Origin: Acidobacteriota bacterium
Lineage (GTDB): Bacteria; Acidobacteriota; Polarisedimenticolia; Gp22-AA2
Length of the DNA: 32,419 nucleotides
Direction: 5' to 3'
NCBI GenBank assembly: GCA_003223135.1
Contig: QHXX01000031.1
Span: 1 to 32,419 of the forward strand
The notes under the pieces were generated by a model. The model had not been told where the DNA came from and did no database searches. It worked only from the letters and a program-made list of their open reading frames with translations. The translations under genes and the position numbers were made by a program. Positions 1-10,068 of this stretch are shown in pieces; positions within the stretch are counted from its first letter, which is position 1; every line of letters starts with the position of its first letter.

Positions 1-2882
1 TCCTGCCCCGGGTTCCAGATGGTTGGGCAGTTGTCGCAGGTGTCGGGGAAGGTGTCCCGATCCAGATCCGGACCCGGGAGCCCTGCGTCGACGAGGCCAT
101 CGCAGTCGTCGTCGATGCCGTTGCAGATTTCGACGGCGCCAGGGTGGACCGCGGGGTTGGCGTCGTTGCAGTCGGAGGCCGCGCCGTATCCGTCGCCGTC
201 CGCGTCGAGCTGGTCGGGGTTCCAGTTCGCCGGGCTGTTGTCGTGCAGATCCATGACGCCGTCGCCATCGGCGTCCTGATTGTCGACGTTCGCGACGTCG
301 GCGGGGAACTCGCCGTCGAAGGTGATCACGCTCTCGCTGCACGTTCCGGTGCCGCTTCCCGCGCAGCAGGCGGCCGGCGTCCCCGCTCCGGTGCAGAAGT
401 CGTTGGCCACGCCCGGATTCGTGGCCCAGAGAGATTGCAGCGACGCGCGGCTGAACCGGAAGGCGCGGACGCCGATGGGGGAGCCGGGGGGAGCGCTCCC
501 GGCGGCCAAGGCCGCCGAGCCGGGGAGCAGGTTGTAATCGCCGTGGGGCCGGTCCCGGTAATCCATGGACGGCACCATCGTGATTCCCGGCGCGCTGGTG
601 CAGTCCGAGGCGACGGCGTAGTCGCCGCCCCACTCGGAGGTCGTGGTGGTCTTGAGCGAGTAAATGGTCCCGAGGATCTCGTCCACTCCCGGAAGGGTTG
701 TGCACCAGACGGCGGGGCCGTCATTGTTGAATAGCATCGCCAGGTCCGATCCCTGGACCGTGATAGCGGGGCTGATCGGCGCCTCGTCCTGATCAAAACT
801 CAGGCCCCTGATCGGGACCGAGGGGGCGCGTCCGTCGCAGGTCAGGTGCTCGACGCGCGCGTCCCAATCGGCGTCAAGGCCGCCCCCGCCGGAGAGGTTG
901 AAACCGTCGAACTCGACGCATCGACCGTCGCCTCCAAACCCCGGATAGGAGGCGAGAGACACCACGACGTTGTCCAGGGCGGTCGTCGCCGTCCGGTTGT
1001 TGTTGTCGCTGGCCTTGATGTAGCGAATGCCGATCCGGCCGCAGTGATTGTTGCCCGTGCAGTCGGCGCTCGACTGGATGCTGCTCTCGACGCCGAGGAT
1101 GTAGTTGCCAGCGGCCTTGATGGCATTCACGATGCCGGTCGCGACACCTGTCTGCCCGAGACCGTAGTCGCGGATGACGTTCGAGAAGTAGCTGCCGCCC
1201 TCACCCCCGTCAGCCACCATGTGGCTGACATAGTTATGGGTCAGACCCGCGCCCTGCAGCGACGTGGGCCCGAAACTGCTGTTCACCACCCAATTGTGGT
1301 GCAGTGAAGCGCCGACGCCGCCCATGCCGAGGGTGAAGCCGAGCCAGGCCGGACTCCCGCCGGCGTTGTAGTCATAGACGACGTTGTAGGCCGCCTCGCC
1401 ACCGCGGCAGTCGTCGGCCTGGAGCCCGCCGCACTCGTTGATCCCCGCGAGGCAGGAGTCGAACAGAAGATTGCGCAGGAACTTGCAACCGGTCGCGGGC
1501 AGGAAGGCATTCTCGTTCAGGTGCGCCCCGACGCCCTGGTTACGGTAAAAGATATTGTCCACATAGGCGACGTTGTCGGCACTCCGGTTCCACGAGACCG
1601 CCGCAAGCGTGGAGTTGGTGTCCCCCTGAGTGTTCGGCGTGACGTCGTGGAAGGCGGACCAGCGCACCGACCAGTCGTGGGCGTCGTAGTAACGAATACC
1701 GTCGATCTGCGGGGCATAGTCGTGGAAATTGACGTACTCCAGGTCGGGCGTCGCGGCGCCGGCCTTCGTCATGAACTCGACGGCGCTCGTGGTGAAGCCG
1801 GCGGGCGTACCGGCGTTGGCGATGTTGACGGCTTTGAAGGTCGGCATCGGGTCGTTGCCAGACGTGAGGTCGCCGAGGATCCGATAACCGTTGCTTCCTG
1901 CATTCTGAAAGATCCAGGCGTCGTAGACGATGGCGATGCGGTCGTCGATCGCCGGGATCGCTCCGGTGCAGGTGCCGGTTTGGGCGCCGGTGCAGCAGGC
2001 GTAGGGGATCTTCGGGCCGGTGCACGCCGAGACCGCGTAGGGCGCAGGTTCGCTGTGCCGGCTCAGAGGCGTCGCGGGGCAATTGCCCCGGTTCATTCCC
2101 GTGCAGCAGGCTGAGGGCTGACCGGCCGCCGTGCAGAAGGCGTTGCGGTTGGCGTGCGGCGTGAGACGCTGGCCGCCGCTCCTGTCGTTGCCGCTCGTCG
2201 CGTCGACGGTATCGGTGCACACACTGAATCCTCCCGCCGTAATCCTCCTGATTTCGAACTGCCGGTTGCGGGCCCTGCCGCTCAGGAACACGACCCGCCC
2301 CGTCCTGTGGGCCACGGGCTCGCCGCTGTCCGGCGTGATCGTGAACTCGCGCCCGGGTGCGCCCTGGCCGCAGTCGACCGGGTTGGCCGGGTCATCGGCA
2401 AGCGCTGCAATGGCGGCTTCGTGGACCTGTCCCTGAATGTCCAGATTGAAGCCATCATTGACCATGAACACCCGGGGTGCCGTGACCGCGCTGAATGCGA
2501 GCCGGTGCCCGGCCCTCATGCGCAGCGCGCCTCCCGCATTCCCGGTCAGGTCGCCGCCGACCGTGAAGGTCCTGTAGCCGTTGAGATCGCGCCCCACCGG
2601 AGACTCATCGAAGACCCACGTCCCGTCGATGGTGGTGCCGCCGCAGTCGAGGTCATCCGTGCTGAGGACGACCGTGGTGTTCGCGGTGATGACGCAGGCG
2701 TCGTGTTTAGCCCTGGCCGGCACGTGACCGCAGGTCCAGGTCCCGGGTGTGTTCCAGTCGCAGGGCGCGGTCGACGTGCAGGCGGCGATCGTCGCGCAGG
2801 TCGCGGCTCGCGCCTCGACCGCAAGGAAAGAGAGGAGCAGTCCGGGCAACAGCCATCGGGTCACGCCGGTCATCGCCCGCAA
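1..2882 (-). CDS. Secreted Cys-rich beta-helix-like protein with MopE-type and thrombospondin-3-type calcium motifs (C-terminus off window)
   Basis: The minus strand stays open from about 2882 to the left edge, about 960 codons with no stop, so the C-terminus lies outside. The N-terminus is a signal peptide (hydrophobic LLPGLLLSFLAVEARA, likely cut after ARA). A W-N-T-P-G-T-W...V-I-T-A-N-T-T-V-V-L stretch next resembles the start of G8-type beta domains. The long Asn/Gly-rich middle (HNWVVNSSFG, NYVSHMV, SNVIRDYG) looks like parallel beta-helix rungs. A MopE-like metal-binding motif (DCNDANPAVHPGAVEICNGI then DDDCDGLVD) and a thrombospondin type 3-like DLDRDTFPDTCDNCP follow near the left edge. 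Three short modules of form C-x(6-9)-CC-x(7)-C are scattered through it. I chose TTG at 2882 because GAAGGAG (2898-2892) lies 9 nt upstream; ATG at 2873 is in frame and also possible. Role unknown: an extracellular, probably Ca-binding surface or released protein. Confidence 0.8.
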   Translation of the reverse strand, partial: MRAMTGVTRWLLPGLLLSFLAVEARAATCATIAACTSTAPCDWNTPGTWTCGHVPARAKHDACVITANTTVVLSTDDLDCGGTTIDGTWVFDESPVGRDLNGYRTFTVGGDLTGNAGGALRMRAGHRLAFSAVTAPRVFMVNDGFNLDIQGQVHEAAIAALADDPANPVDCGQGAPGREFTITPDSGEPVAHRTGRVVFLSGRARNRQFEIRRITAGGFSVCTDTVDATSGNDRSGGQRLTPHANRNAFCTAAGQPSACCTGMNRGNCPATPLSRHSEPAPYAVSACTGPKIPYACCTGAQTGTCTGAIPAIDDRIAIVYDAWIFQNAGSNGYRILGDLTSGNDPMPTFKAVNIANAGTPAGFTTSAVEFMTKAGAATPDLEYVNFHDYAPQIDGIRYYDAHDWSVRWSAFHDVTPNTQGDTNSTLAAVSWNRSADNVAYVDNIFYRNQGVGAHLNENAFLPATGCKFLRNLLFDSCLAGINECGGLQADDCRGGEAAYNVVYDYNAGGSPAWLGFTLGMGGVGASLHHNWVVNSSFGPTSLQGAGLTHNYVSHMVADGGEGGSYFSNVIRDYGLGQTGVATGIVNAIKAAGNYILGVESSIQSSADCTGNNHCGRIGIRYIKASDNNNRTATTALDNVVVSLASYPGFGGDGRCVEFDGFNLSGGGGLDADWDARVEHLTCDGRAPSVPIRGLSFDQDEAPISPAITVQGSDLAMLFNNDGPAVWCTTLPGVDEILGTIYSLKTTTTSEWGGDYAVASDCTSAPGITMVPSMDYRDRPHGDYNLLPGSAALAAGSAPPGSPIGVRAFRFSRASLQSLWATNPGVANDFCTGAGTPAACCAGSGTGTCSESVITFDGEFPADVANVDNQDADGDGVMDLHDNSPANWNPDQLDADGDGYGAASDCNDANPAVHPGAVEICNGIDDDCDGLVDAGLPGPDLDRDTFPDTCDNCPTIWNPGQ

Positions 2883-2913
2883 GTGTCCGTGCTCCTTCGA
2901 ATGGTGGTGCTTC

Positions 2914-2919
2914 ATTATA
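2914..2919 (-). promoter_or_regulatory. -10 element TATAAT upstream of the secreted protein
   Basis: A perfect TATAAT reads on the minus strand about 32 nt upstream of the TTG start and ahead of the GAAGGAG ribosome site. No convincing -35 hexamer sits 16-18 nt further upstream, so only the -10 is claimed. It gives the gene its own promoter in the 91-nt gap after the TMTC-like gene. Confidence 0.4.
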
Positions 2920-2973
2920 CGGTCGTTTGGCCGCAATGAGCGTTGCGCCGGTGTTGTGGGGGAGAAGAGGCCC

Positions 2974-4770
2974 CTAGGGAACGTGCGTCGGGTCGAGTGT
3001 TTCAACCTTCTTGAGAACTGCATCGCGGTCGGCGGACGACGTCGTGCCGCGGACCAGGAACTCGCGGTAGGCGTCGAGCGCCCCCCGGCGGTCTCCGAGG
3101 TTTTCGAGCGTCACGCCCAGTCGGGCGGCGGCGTGGGAGTAGGTCGGGTCGGCGTCGAGGGCCTCGTGGTAGAGCGCCACCGCCTCGCTGGCGCGCCCGT
3201 TGGCGCGCAGGATCTCAGCGAGGTTGGTGAGGGCGCGGGGGCTCCTGGGCTCGATGGCGAGGGCGGCGCGAAGCTCGGCCTCGGCGCCCGCGAGATCGCC
3301 GGCGTCGATGCGGGCGATCCCGAGGTTGATGCGGGCGCGGACGAGGCCGGGATTGGCGGCCACGGCCATCTGCAGATCGTCGATCGCCTGGCGGTACTCC
3401 CCGGCGTCGAGGTGCAGCTTGCCGCGGTTGAACAGCGCTTCGGCGTTGCGCGGCTCGAGCGCGATGGCGCGGCTGAACAGATCGAGGGCCTGCTTCCTGT
3501 CGCCCTTGTCGATGGCGATCACTCCCAGGTTGATGAGCGGCCGCGACTTCCCGGGAGCCAGGCGGGCCGCCTCACCCCAGAGACGGCTCGGGTCGGCCCA
3601 GACCCGTGCGCGCAGCATCATGGCGGGCGCGAGTAGCGCGAGCAGGGTGGCGGCAACGAGAGTGCCGCGTCGCCGGACGCCCATCAGAACGCCCGACAGC
3701 GACAGGGCCGCGCCGACCAGGGGCAGGTAGAGCCGCCGCTCGCACATCAGATCCGGAAGCGGCACGAGCCAATAGAGGATGGATGAGGCGGCGGTGATCA
3801 ACAGGCCGCCGGCGAACCTCGAAGCGGCCGGGGATACCGTCGGGCTCCCTCTGGCGTACGCGGCCAAGGTGATGGCTCCCGCGACGAGCGCCGCGCACAC
3901 TGCGATGGCCGCCGATCCCGAGATGACGTCCGGAACCGAGAGGGGGTGATCGATGCTCTGCCCGATCGGCACGAAGAAGAGGCGGAGCATTTGCAGGGTC
4001 ACGACACCCTGACCCAGGATGTTGTCGAAGACACTCCTGACGTAGACCTGCCGGCCGACCTCCCCCAGGGCGACCGCGCGGATCACGAGAAACAGGACCA
4101 CCGGTGCGGCGAGGACGGCGGCGTGTCTCATGGCAGGCCTCGCGGGCTGAACCTCGGCGAGCGTCCACCAGAGGAAAAAAATGACCGGCAGGGCGACCGT
4201 CTCCTCCTTCGAGGCCAGACCGAGCGCCGTGCAGCCAAGAGCGCCGGCCCAGAGCGCGCGGAATCGCACCGTCGATCCGGGACCGGCCCGCTCCCCGGCC
4301 CGCAGGGCGAGAAGCATCGCGGCCAGTCCGGACAGCGTGGACAGGACTTCCGAGCGGCCCCAGATGTACAGGACCGACTCCGATTGCAGCGGGTGCAACA
4401 GGAACAGCGCCGTCCCGGCGAGGGCCGCCTCCGCAGTACCGGGCGGACGCTTCAGGAGCAGGTAGAGCAGGACGCCGCACGCGAGGTGCAGCAGGAAGCA
4501 GGTCACGCGAAAGCCGCGCGGCCGCATCCCCCACAGGTCCGCGTCGAGCAGGAGCGAGGCGAAGAAGAGGGGACGCGCCTGGTCCGGAGAATAGCGGTAG
4601 GCGAGCGCCTCGCGGAACCGGGCGCCGGGATGGACGACCCGGTTGTCCTCGATGCCTGAATGCTCGTCGTAGGTGAACGGCGCATCCACGGCCGGCAGGC
4701 AGCACAGGAACGTGACGCCGAGCAGCAGGCCGAGCGCGAGGCGGTGAAACAGCGGTCGGTGATCGCTCAA
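2974..4770 (-). CDS. TMTC-like polytopic membrane protein with C-terminal TPR repeats
   Basis: 598 residues. The N-terminal two thirds is strongly hydrophobic with many predicted transmembrane helices. It carries landmarks of the TMTC/PMT-like (DUF1736-type) family: an early acidic loop FTYDEHSGIEDN, LFLLHPLQSESVLYIWGRSE, and ERRLYLPLVG near the end of the membrane part. About five TPR units fill roughly residues 405-590 (for example AEALFNRGKLHLDAGEYRQA). In eukaryotes TMTC proteins act in O-mannosylation; in bacteria the substrate is generally unknown, so glycosyltransferase activity is only inferred. The start is TTG at 4770, overlapping the stop of the upstream methyltransferase gene as TTGA, which suggests translational coupling. 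The frame stays open further upstream to 5553, but that part is the out-of-frame shadow of the methyltransferase. Confidence 0.8.
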   Translation of the reverse strand: MSDHRPLFHRLALGLLLGVTFLCCLPAVDAPFTYDEHSGIEDNRVVHPGARFREALAYRYSPDQARPLFFASLLLDADLWGMRPRGFRVTCFLLHLACGVLLYLLLKRPPGTAEAALAGTALFLLHPLQSESVLYIWGRSEVLSTLSGLAAMLLALRAGERAGPGSTVRFRALWAGALGCTALGLASKEETVALPVIFFLWWTLAEVQPARPAMRHAAVLAAPVVLFLVIRAVALGEVGRQVYVRSVFDNILGQGVVTLQMLRLFFVPIGQSIDHPLSVPDVISGSAAIAVCAALVAGAITLAAYARGSPTVSPAASRFAGGLLITAASSILYWLVPLPDLMCERRLYLPLVGAALSLSGVLMGVRRRGTLVAATLLALLAPAMMLRARVWADPSRLWGEAARLAPGKSRPLINLGVIAIDKGDRKQALDLFSRAIALEPRNAEALFNRGKLHLDAGEYRQAIDDLQMAVAANPGLVRARINLGIARIDAGDLAGAEAELRAALAIEPRSPRALTNLAEILRANGRASEAVALYHEALDADPTYSHAAARLGVTLENLGDRRGALDAYREFLVRGTTSSADRDAVLKKVETLDPTHVP

Positions 4771-5531
4771 CGCGGCAGCGGCAGGATCTGGGGCACCTTC
4801 CTGATGTACTCGGCGTACCCCGGTCCGTGCAGCTCGAGCATGCGCCGGTCCTCGTGATCGACGCCCAGGAAGGTATAAAAGGTCATGGCTATCGCGAACA
4901 GGAGGTGGCCGATCGTCATCCGCGGCGCGGCCCAGAAGGCCACCAGGAAGGCCAGCTCGACGGGATGGCGCACCCACAAGAACGGCCCTGCGGGGCGGAA
5001 CGGCTCGAGCGATTTCCCGACCCCGTCGACGTACCGCAGGATCGGTCGCAGGCCGGCGACCTCCAGGACGTCCAGGTGGAAAAAGCAGTACAGGAAGAGC
5101 GCCCAGGCGGCGTAGAACAGGAGGCGCACGAGCAAGGCAGCGCCCCCCTCGAGGACGTACACCTCGCGCGGGATCGGCCGGTACAGCAGGCAGACGGCAA
5201 TGAGGCCGGCGCTCGCGATGATGGAGTAGACGGCCGGCTCCAGGTGCGGCCGCAGCACCTTCTGCAGATGGACCTTGAGGCGCGGCCGCGTCAGGAGCGA
5301 GTGCAGGAATCCCCAGGTCAGGATCAGCAGCACGTTGAAGGTGGGGCGCGCGTCGCCGCGGCCGTCGGTGGCGCGTTCGATCTCGCGGTGAACGAAGGCC
5401 AACAGCGGCTCGGGACTGTCCACGCGCTCGACGAGGAACCAGATCAGCACGATGATCGAGGCCCCGAAGAGCGCGAGCGAGGCGTAGCCGACGGAAAGGT
5501 CGAGGTTGCGTTTCTGCACGGATGGGGTCAT
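4767..5531 (-). CDS. Integral membrane methyltransferase, isoprenylcysteine carboxyl methyltransferase superfamily, MddA-like
   Basis: 254 residues with about five or six hydrophobic segments. The C-terminal half carries the SAM-binding signature of the ICMT/NnrU/MddA superfamily: LWVRHPVELAFLVAFWAAP, then GHLLFAIAMTFYTFLGVDHE and the terminal GYAEYIRKVPQILP. This layout is most like methanethiol S-methyltransferase (MddA), which makes dimethyl sulfide from methanethiol, but the substrate cannot be fixed from sequence and other thiol or lipid acceptors are possible. ATG at 5531 is preferred because GGAG (5542-5539) lies 7 nt upstream; the in-frame ATG at 5555 would lie inside the -10 box of the proposed promoter. 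It is first in a two-gene operon with the TMTC-like gene. Confidence 0.75.
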   Translation of the reverse strand: MTPSVQKRNLDLSVGYASLALFGASIIVLIWFLVERVDSPEPLLAFVHREIERATDGRGDARPTFNVLLILTWGFLHSLLTRPRLKVHLQKVLRPHLEPAVYSIIASAGLIAVCLLYRPIPREVYVLEGGAALLVRLLFYAAWALFLYCFFHLDVLEVAGLRPILRYVDGVGKSLEPFRPAGPFLWVRHPVELAFLVAFWAAPRMTIGHLLFAIAMTFYTFLGVDHEDRRMLELHGPGYAEYIRKVPQILPLPR

Positions 5532-5553
5532 GGACGATCTCCGGTGCCGGCAC

Positions 5554-5583
5554 ATGCTATGAATGCGCTCGAGTGGGTGTCAA
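5554..5583 (-). promoter_or_regulatory. Sigma-70-type promoter for the MddA-like/TMTC-like operon
   Basis: On the minus strand TTGACA (5583-5578) is followed after 18 nt by TAGCAT (5559-5554). Transcription would begin near 5547, leaving a short leader that contains the GGAG ribosome site and then the ATG at 5531. Confidence 0.5.
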
Positions 5584-5693
5584 GAAGCGGCGCGGCCGGC
5601 GCGTCTTGAGTCGGGGCGCGTCCTAGGGTACAAAGGTCGCTGCGGAGTCGGAGCAGGGCCGCGCGCCCGTCGACGGGCGTGCCGGGACCGGCC

Positions 5694-5933
5694 TCAGCGT
5701 CGCAGCCAGGAGATGACCGAGAAAAGGATCGTCAGGACCAGGCTGAGCAGGATGCAGGTCCCGAGAGGAAAGTAGACACGCATGTTGCCGCGGCTCCAGG
5801 ACATATCGCCGGGCAACCTGCCGATGAAGCCGGGCAGGCGCGGCCCCAGCAGAAGGAAGAGGCCGGCGACGACGAGAACCATCCCGAGGATCAGGATCGT
5901 CCTGCCGAAGACCTGGGTGACGTCGGCGGCCAT
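5694..5933 (-). CDS. DUF2905 family small membrane protein
   Basis: 79 residues with two hydrophobic helices (about residues 12-30 and 56-76) around a conserved loop, LGPRLPGFIGRLPGDMSW, the hallmark of DUF2905. Family function is unknown; length is typical. ATG at 5933 directly follows GAGGG with no spacer, so that sequence cannot work as a normal Shine-Dalgarno. A TACAAT -10 element ends 5 nt upstream of the ATG, suggesting a leaderless or near-leaderless transcript. Stands alone, divergent from the acyl-CoA synthetase gene. Confidence 0.8.
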   Translation of the reverse strand: MAADVTQVFGRTILILGMVLVVAGLFLLLGPRLPGFIGRLPGDMSWSRGNMRVYFPLGTCILLSLVLTILFSVISWLRR

Positions 5934-5938
5934 CCCTC

Positions 5939-5946
5939 ATTGTAAT
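5939..5946. promoter_or_regulatory. Near-symmetric bidirectional -10 element (ATTGTAAT)
   Basis: The 8-mer reads TGTAAT on plus (5941-5946) and TACAAT on minus (5944-5939), so two -10 hexamers overlap head to head in the 15-bp gap between divergent genes. On plus, a GTGACG -35-like hexamer sits at 5917-5922 with 18-nt spacing. On minus no good -35 is visible. Confidence 0.4.
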
Positions 5947-5948
5947 CG

Positions 5949-8096
5949 ATGGCGCCGGGGGACGACGTGGACCGGACTCTTTCGGCAATCCTGAGGCCGC
6001 GCTCGATTGCGGTCGTCGGCGCTTCGCGTCACGAGACGTCGATCGGGCGGGAGATCCTGCACAACCTGATCGAGTACGGCTTCTCCGGACCGATCTACCC
6101 CGTCAATCCGAACGCCTCCTCGATCCATTCCATCAAGTGCTACCCGACCCTGCGCGACATCCCCGACCCGGTCGATCTGGCCGTCGTCGTGGTGCCGAAG
6201 GAGTTCGTGCCGCGCGTCGTCGACGACGCGATTGCCAGCAAGGTGCAGGGGCTCGTCGTCATCACCGCCGGCTTCAAGGAGGTCGGCGGGCAGGGAGAGA
6301 CGGCCGAGCACGCGATCAGGGACAGGATCCGCGCCGCAGGCATCCGCATGGTCGGGCCGAATTGCATGGGGGTGATCAACACCGACCCCGAGGTGCGGAT
6401 GAACGCCACGTTCGCCGCCACCCGTCCCGAGCCGGGGTCGGCCGGTTTCATGTCGCAGAGCGGTGCCCTGGGTGAGGTGATCCTGTCGCACGCGCACGAG
6501 ATCGGCCTGGGGATCGCCTATTTCGTGAGCATGGGGAACAAGGCGGACATTTCGGGCAACGACCTCGTAGAAGCCTGGGAGGGCGACCGGCGCGTCAACG
6601 TCATCCTGATGTACCTGGAGTCGTTCGGCAACCCGACGCGCTTCCTTTCGATCGCCCGCCGCGTGACGCGCACCAAGCCGATCCTGGCGGTCAAATCGGG
6701 GCGCACCGCAGCGGGGGCGCGCGCCGCCTTCTCGCATACCGGAGCTCTGGCCGCCGCGAGCGTGGCGTACGACACGCTCCTCGATCAGGCCGGCGTGATC
6801 CGGGTCGAGTCGCTCAGTGAAATGTTCACCCTGGCGGCCGCTTTCGCCCACGAACGCCTGCCGGAAGGCCCCCGCGTCGGCATCCTCACCAATGCCGGGG
6901 GGCCGGCGATCATGGCCACCGATGCCTGCGTCACGCTCGGCCTCGAGGTGATCGAGCTCCCTGCCGACACGCAGTCGAAGCTGCGCCGCGTCCTCGTGTC
7001 CGAGGCCAGCACGCGCAACCCGGTCGATATGGTCGCCGCCGCCGATGGTTCGAGTTACGCCAAGGCACTCGACATCCTGAAGGACGAACCCGGCCTCGAC
7101 GGGCTGATCGTCATCTTCGTGTCGCCGATCATGATCAACGCCGTCGAGGTGGCGCGCTCGATCATCGCCGCCGCGCGGAACGCCCGGCGGCCGATCCTGA
7201 CCTGCTTCATGGGGCAGGAGCAGGGAAAGCAGGGGGTGGAGGAGCTGCGGGCGGCCGGGATACCGGTCTACATGTTTCCCGAGGAGGCGGCGCGCGCCAT
7301 GGCGGGGCTGGACCGCTACCGGCGCATCCGGTCGCGGCCCGAGGGGCGCACTCGTTCCTTCGACGTGGACCGGCCGCGCGCCGCTGCGGTCCTGAGCGCG
7401 GCGGCGTCGGCCGGCCGGCGCGTCCTCCTGCCCGAGGAGACCGAGCAGCTCCTCGTGGCCTACGGCCTGCCCATGGCGCCGTCGAAAATCGCCGCCGACG
7501 AGAAGGAGGCGGTCGCCGCGGCGGTCCAGGTAGGGTACCCGGTCGTCCTGAAGGGGATCGCGGAGGATCTGGTCCACAAGACCGAAGCCGGCGCGGTGTT
7601 TCTCGACCTGCGCTCCGCGGCGGAGGTCGAACAGGCCTGCCGTACCATGCGGGAGGCTTTCGACCGGGCGGCGCGTGACGAGCCGCTCCGACAGCCGGCC
7701 CTGCGCTACCAGGTCCAGAAGATGGTGCGCGGCGGCCGCGAAACGATCCTCGGTATCGCGCGTGACCCGAAGCTGGGTGCTATCCTCATGTTCGGCCTGG
7801 GCGGCATCTTCGTCGAGGTGATGAAGGACGTGGTCTTCCGAATCCTGCCGATCACGGACGTGGAGGCGGAGGAGATGGTGCGCGGCATCCGCGGCCATGC
7901 CCTTCTGGCCGGGGCGCGCGGCGGGCCGCCGGTGGACGAAGCGTTCCTCGTGGAGGGGCTTTTGCGGCTGGGGCAGATGGCGGCGGAGCACCCGGAGATC
8001 GACCAGGTGGACATCAACCCTCTCCTCGCCGGCCCGGATCGAGCCTCCTCGTTCGTCGTCGACGCCCGCGTTCGCCTCGCCCCCGCGGCGCGTTGA
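5949..8096 (+). CDS. ADP-forming acyl-CoA synthetase (acetate--CoA ligase family, fused alpha and beta parts)
   Basis: 715 residues. Order: CoA-binding Rossmann domain (about 8-140; [12 protein letters not shown]), succinyl-CoA-ligase-like domains (about 150-460; [45 protein letters not shown]), then an ATP-grasp domain (about 485-715; [26 protein letters not shown]). SHTGALA near H263 contains the expected phospho-acceptor His. The enzyme interconverts an acyl-CoA plus ADP and phosphate with the free acid plus ATP in the cytoplasm; acetate is the usual guess but the acyl substrate is not determinable. ATG at 5949 has no ribosome site; GTG at 5967, in frame and preceded by GGGGGA, fits better with transcription starting near 5953 and would remove six residues. 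No acetyltransferase domain is seen. Confidence 0.88.
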   Translation: MAPGDDVDRTLSAILRPRSIAVVGASRHETSIGREILHNLIEYGFSGPIYPVNPNASSIHSIKCYPTLRDIPDPVDLAVVVVPKEFVPRVVDDAIASKVQGLVVITAGFKEVGGQGETAEHAIRDRIRAAGIRMVGPNCMGVINTDPEVRMNATFAATRPEPGSAGFMSQSGALGEVILSHAHEIGLGIAYFVSMGNKADISGNDLVEAWEGDRRVNVILMYLESFGNPTRFLSIARRVTRTKPILAVKSGRTAAGARAAFSHTGALAAASVAYDTLLDQAGVIRVESLSEMFTLAAAFAHERLPEGPRVGILTNAGGPAIMATDACVTLGLEVIELPADTQSKLRRVLVSEASTRNPVDMVAAADGSSYAKALDILKDEPGLDGLIVIFVSPIMINAVEVARSIIAAARNARRPILTCFMGQEQGKQGVEELRAAGIPVYMFPEEAARAMAGLDRYRRIRSRPEGRTRSFDVDRPRAAAVLSAAASAGRRVLLPEETEQLLVAYGLPMAPSKIAADEKEAVAAAVQVGYPVVLKGIAEDLVHKTEAGAVFLDLRSAAEVEQACRTMREAFDRAARDEPLRQPALRYQVQKMVRGGRETILGIARDPKLGAILMFGLGGIFVEVMKDVVFRILPITDVEAEEMVRGIRGHALLAGARGGPPVDEAFLVEGLLRLGQMAAEHPEIDQVDINPLLAGPDRASSFVVDARVRLAPAAR

Positions 8097-8121
8097 CCCC
8101 GGGGGGGTCTTCCCCCATAAT
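8093..8121 (+). promoter_or_regulatory. Sigma-70-type promoter of the hslVU operon
   Basis: TTGACC (8093-8098), 17-nt spacer, CATAAT (8116-8121). The -35 overlaps the stop codon of the preceding gene. The spacer contains a short dyad, GACCCC-ggg-GGGGTC (8095-8109). I see no CIRCE or sigma-32-type element. Confidence 0.5.
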
Positions 8122-8139
8122 GCCGGGCGGGAGATCCCA

Positions 8140-8669
8140 GTGAAGATCCGCGCGACGACGGTGCTGTGCGTCCGCCACAGGGGCAAGGTGGCGATGGGCG
8201 CCGACGGCCAGGTGACGCTCGACCACTCCGTGATGAAACACGGAGCGCGCAAGATCAGGCGCCTGTACCGCGACAGCATCCTCGCAGGCTTCGCAGGGGG
8301 CGCGGCCGACGGGTTCGCGCTGTTCACCCGCTTCGAGGCGAAGCTCGAGGAATACCACGGCAACCTGGAACGGGCCGCCGTGGAGCTGGCGCGCGACTGG
8401 CGAACCGATCGGGCGTTGCGCCGTCTGGAGGCGCTCCTCCTCGTCGCTTCCGACAAGAAATCGTTCCTTCTCTCGGGCACGGGTGATCTCATCGAGCCGG
8501 ACGACGGCCTGGTGGCGATCGGCTCGGGCGGACCGTGCGCGGTCGCGGCGGCAAGGGCACTCGCGCGCAAGACCGACCTGGGCGCCCGGGAGATCGTCGA
8601 GGAGGCGCTCAAAATCGCGGCGGAGATCGACGTCTACACCAACGACCGCATCGTGGTGGAGGAGCTGTG

Positions 8670-8670
<1 letters not shown>
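8140..8670 (+). CDS. hslV: ATP-dependent protease proteolytic subunit HslV (ClpQ)
   Basis: 176 residues, the normal length. The Ntn-hydrolase peptidase forms a double hexamer and degrades unfolded proteins delivered by HslU. The protein starts [13 protein letters not shown], so a five-residue propeptide must be removed to expose Thr6 as nucleophile. D22 (GADGQVT) and K38 (ARK) match Asp17 and Lys33 of the E. coli mature enzyme; [13 protein letters not shown] and [19 protein letters not shown] are family signatures. GTG at 8140 is chosen: GGGAG lies 6 nt upstream and it gives the expected short propeptide. Its stop overlaps the hslU start as TGATG. Confidence 0.96.
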
Positions 8671-10067
<1,397 letters not shown>

Positions 10068-10068
10068 C

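Noticed and set aside
4771..5553. N-terminal extension that would lengthen the TMTC-like protein to 859 residues
   Set aside because: This part is the alternative frame of the MddA-like gene, which has all the family motifs; TTG 4770 begins the TMTC-like hydrophobic N-terminus.
5937..8612. 891-codon open frame on the minus strand opposite the acyl-CoA synthetase and hslV
   Set aside because: Low-complexity Arg/Asp/His-rich translation with no recognisable motif, opposite two clearly conserved genes; a high-GC antisense artefact.
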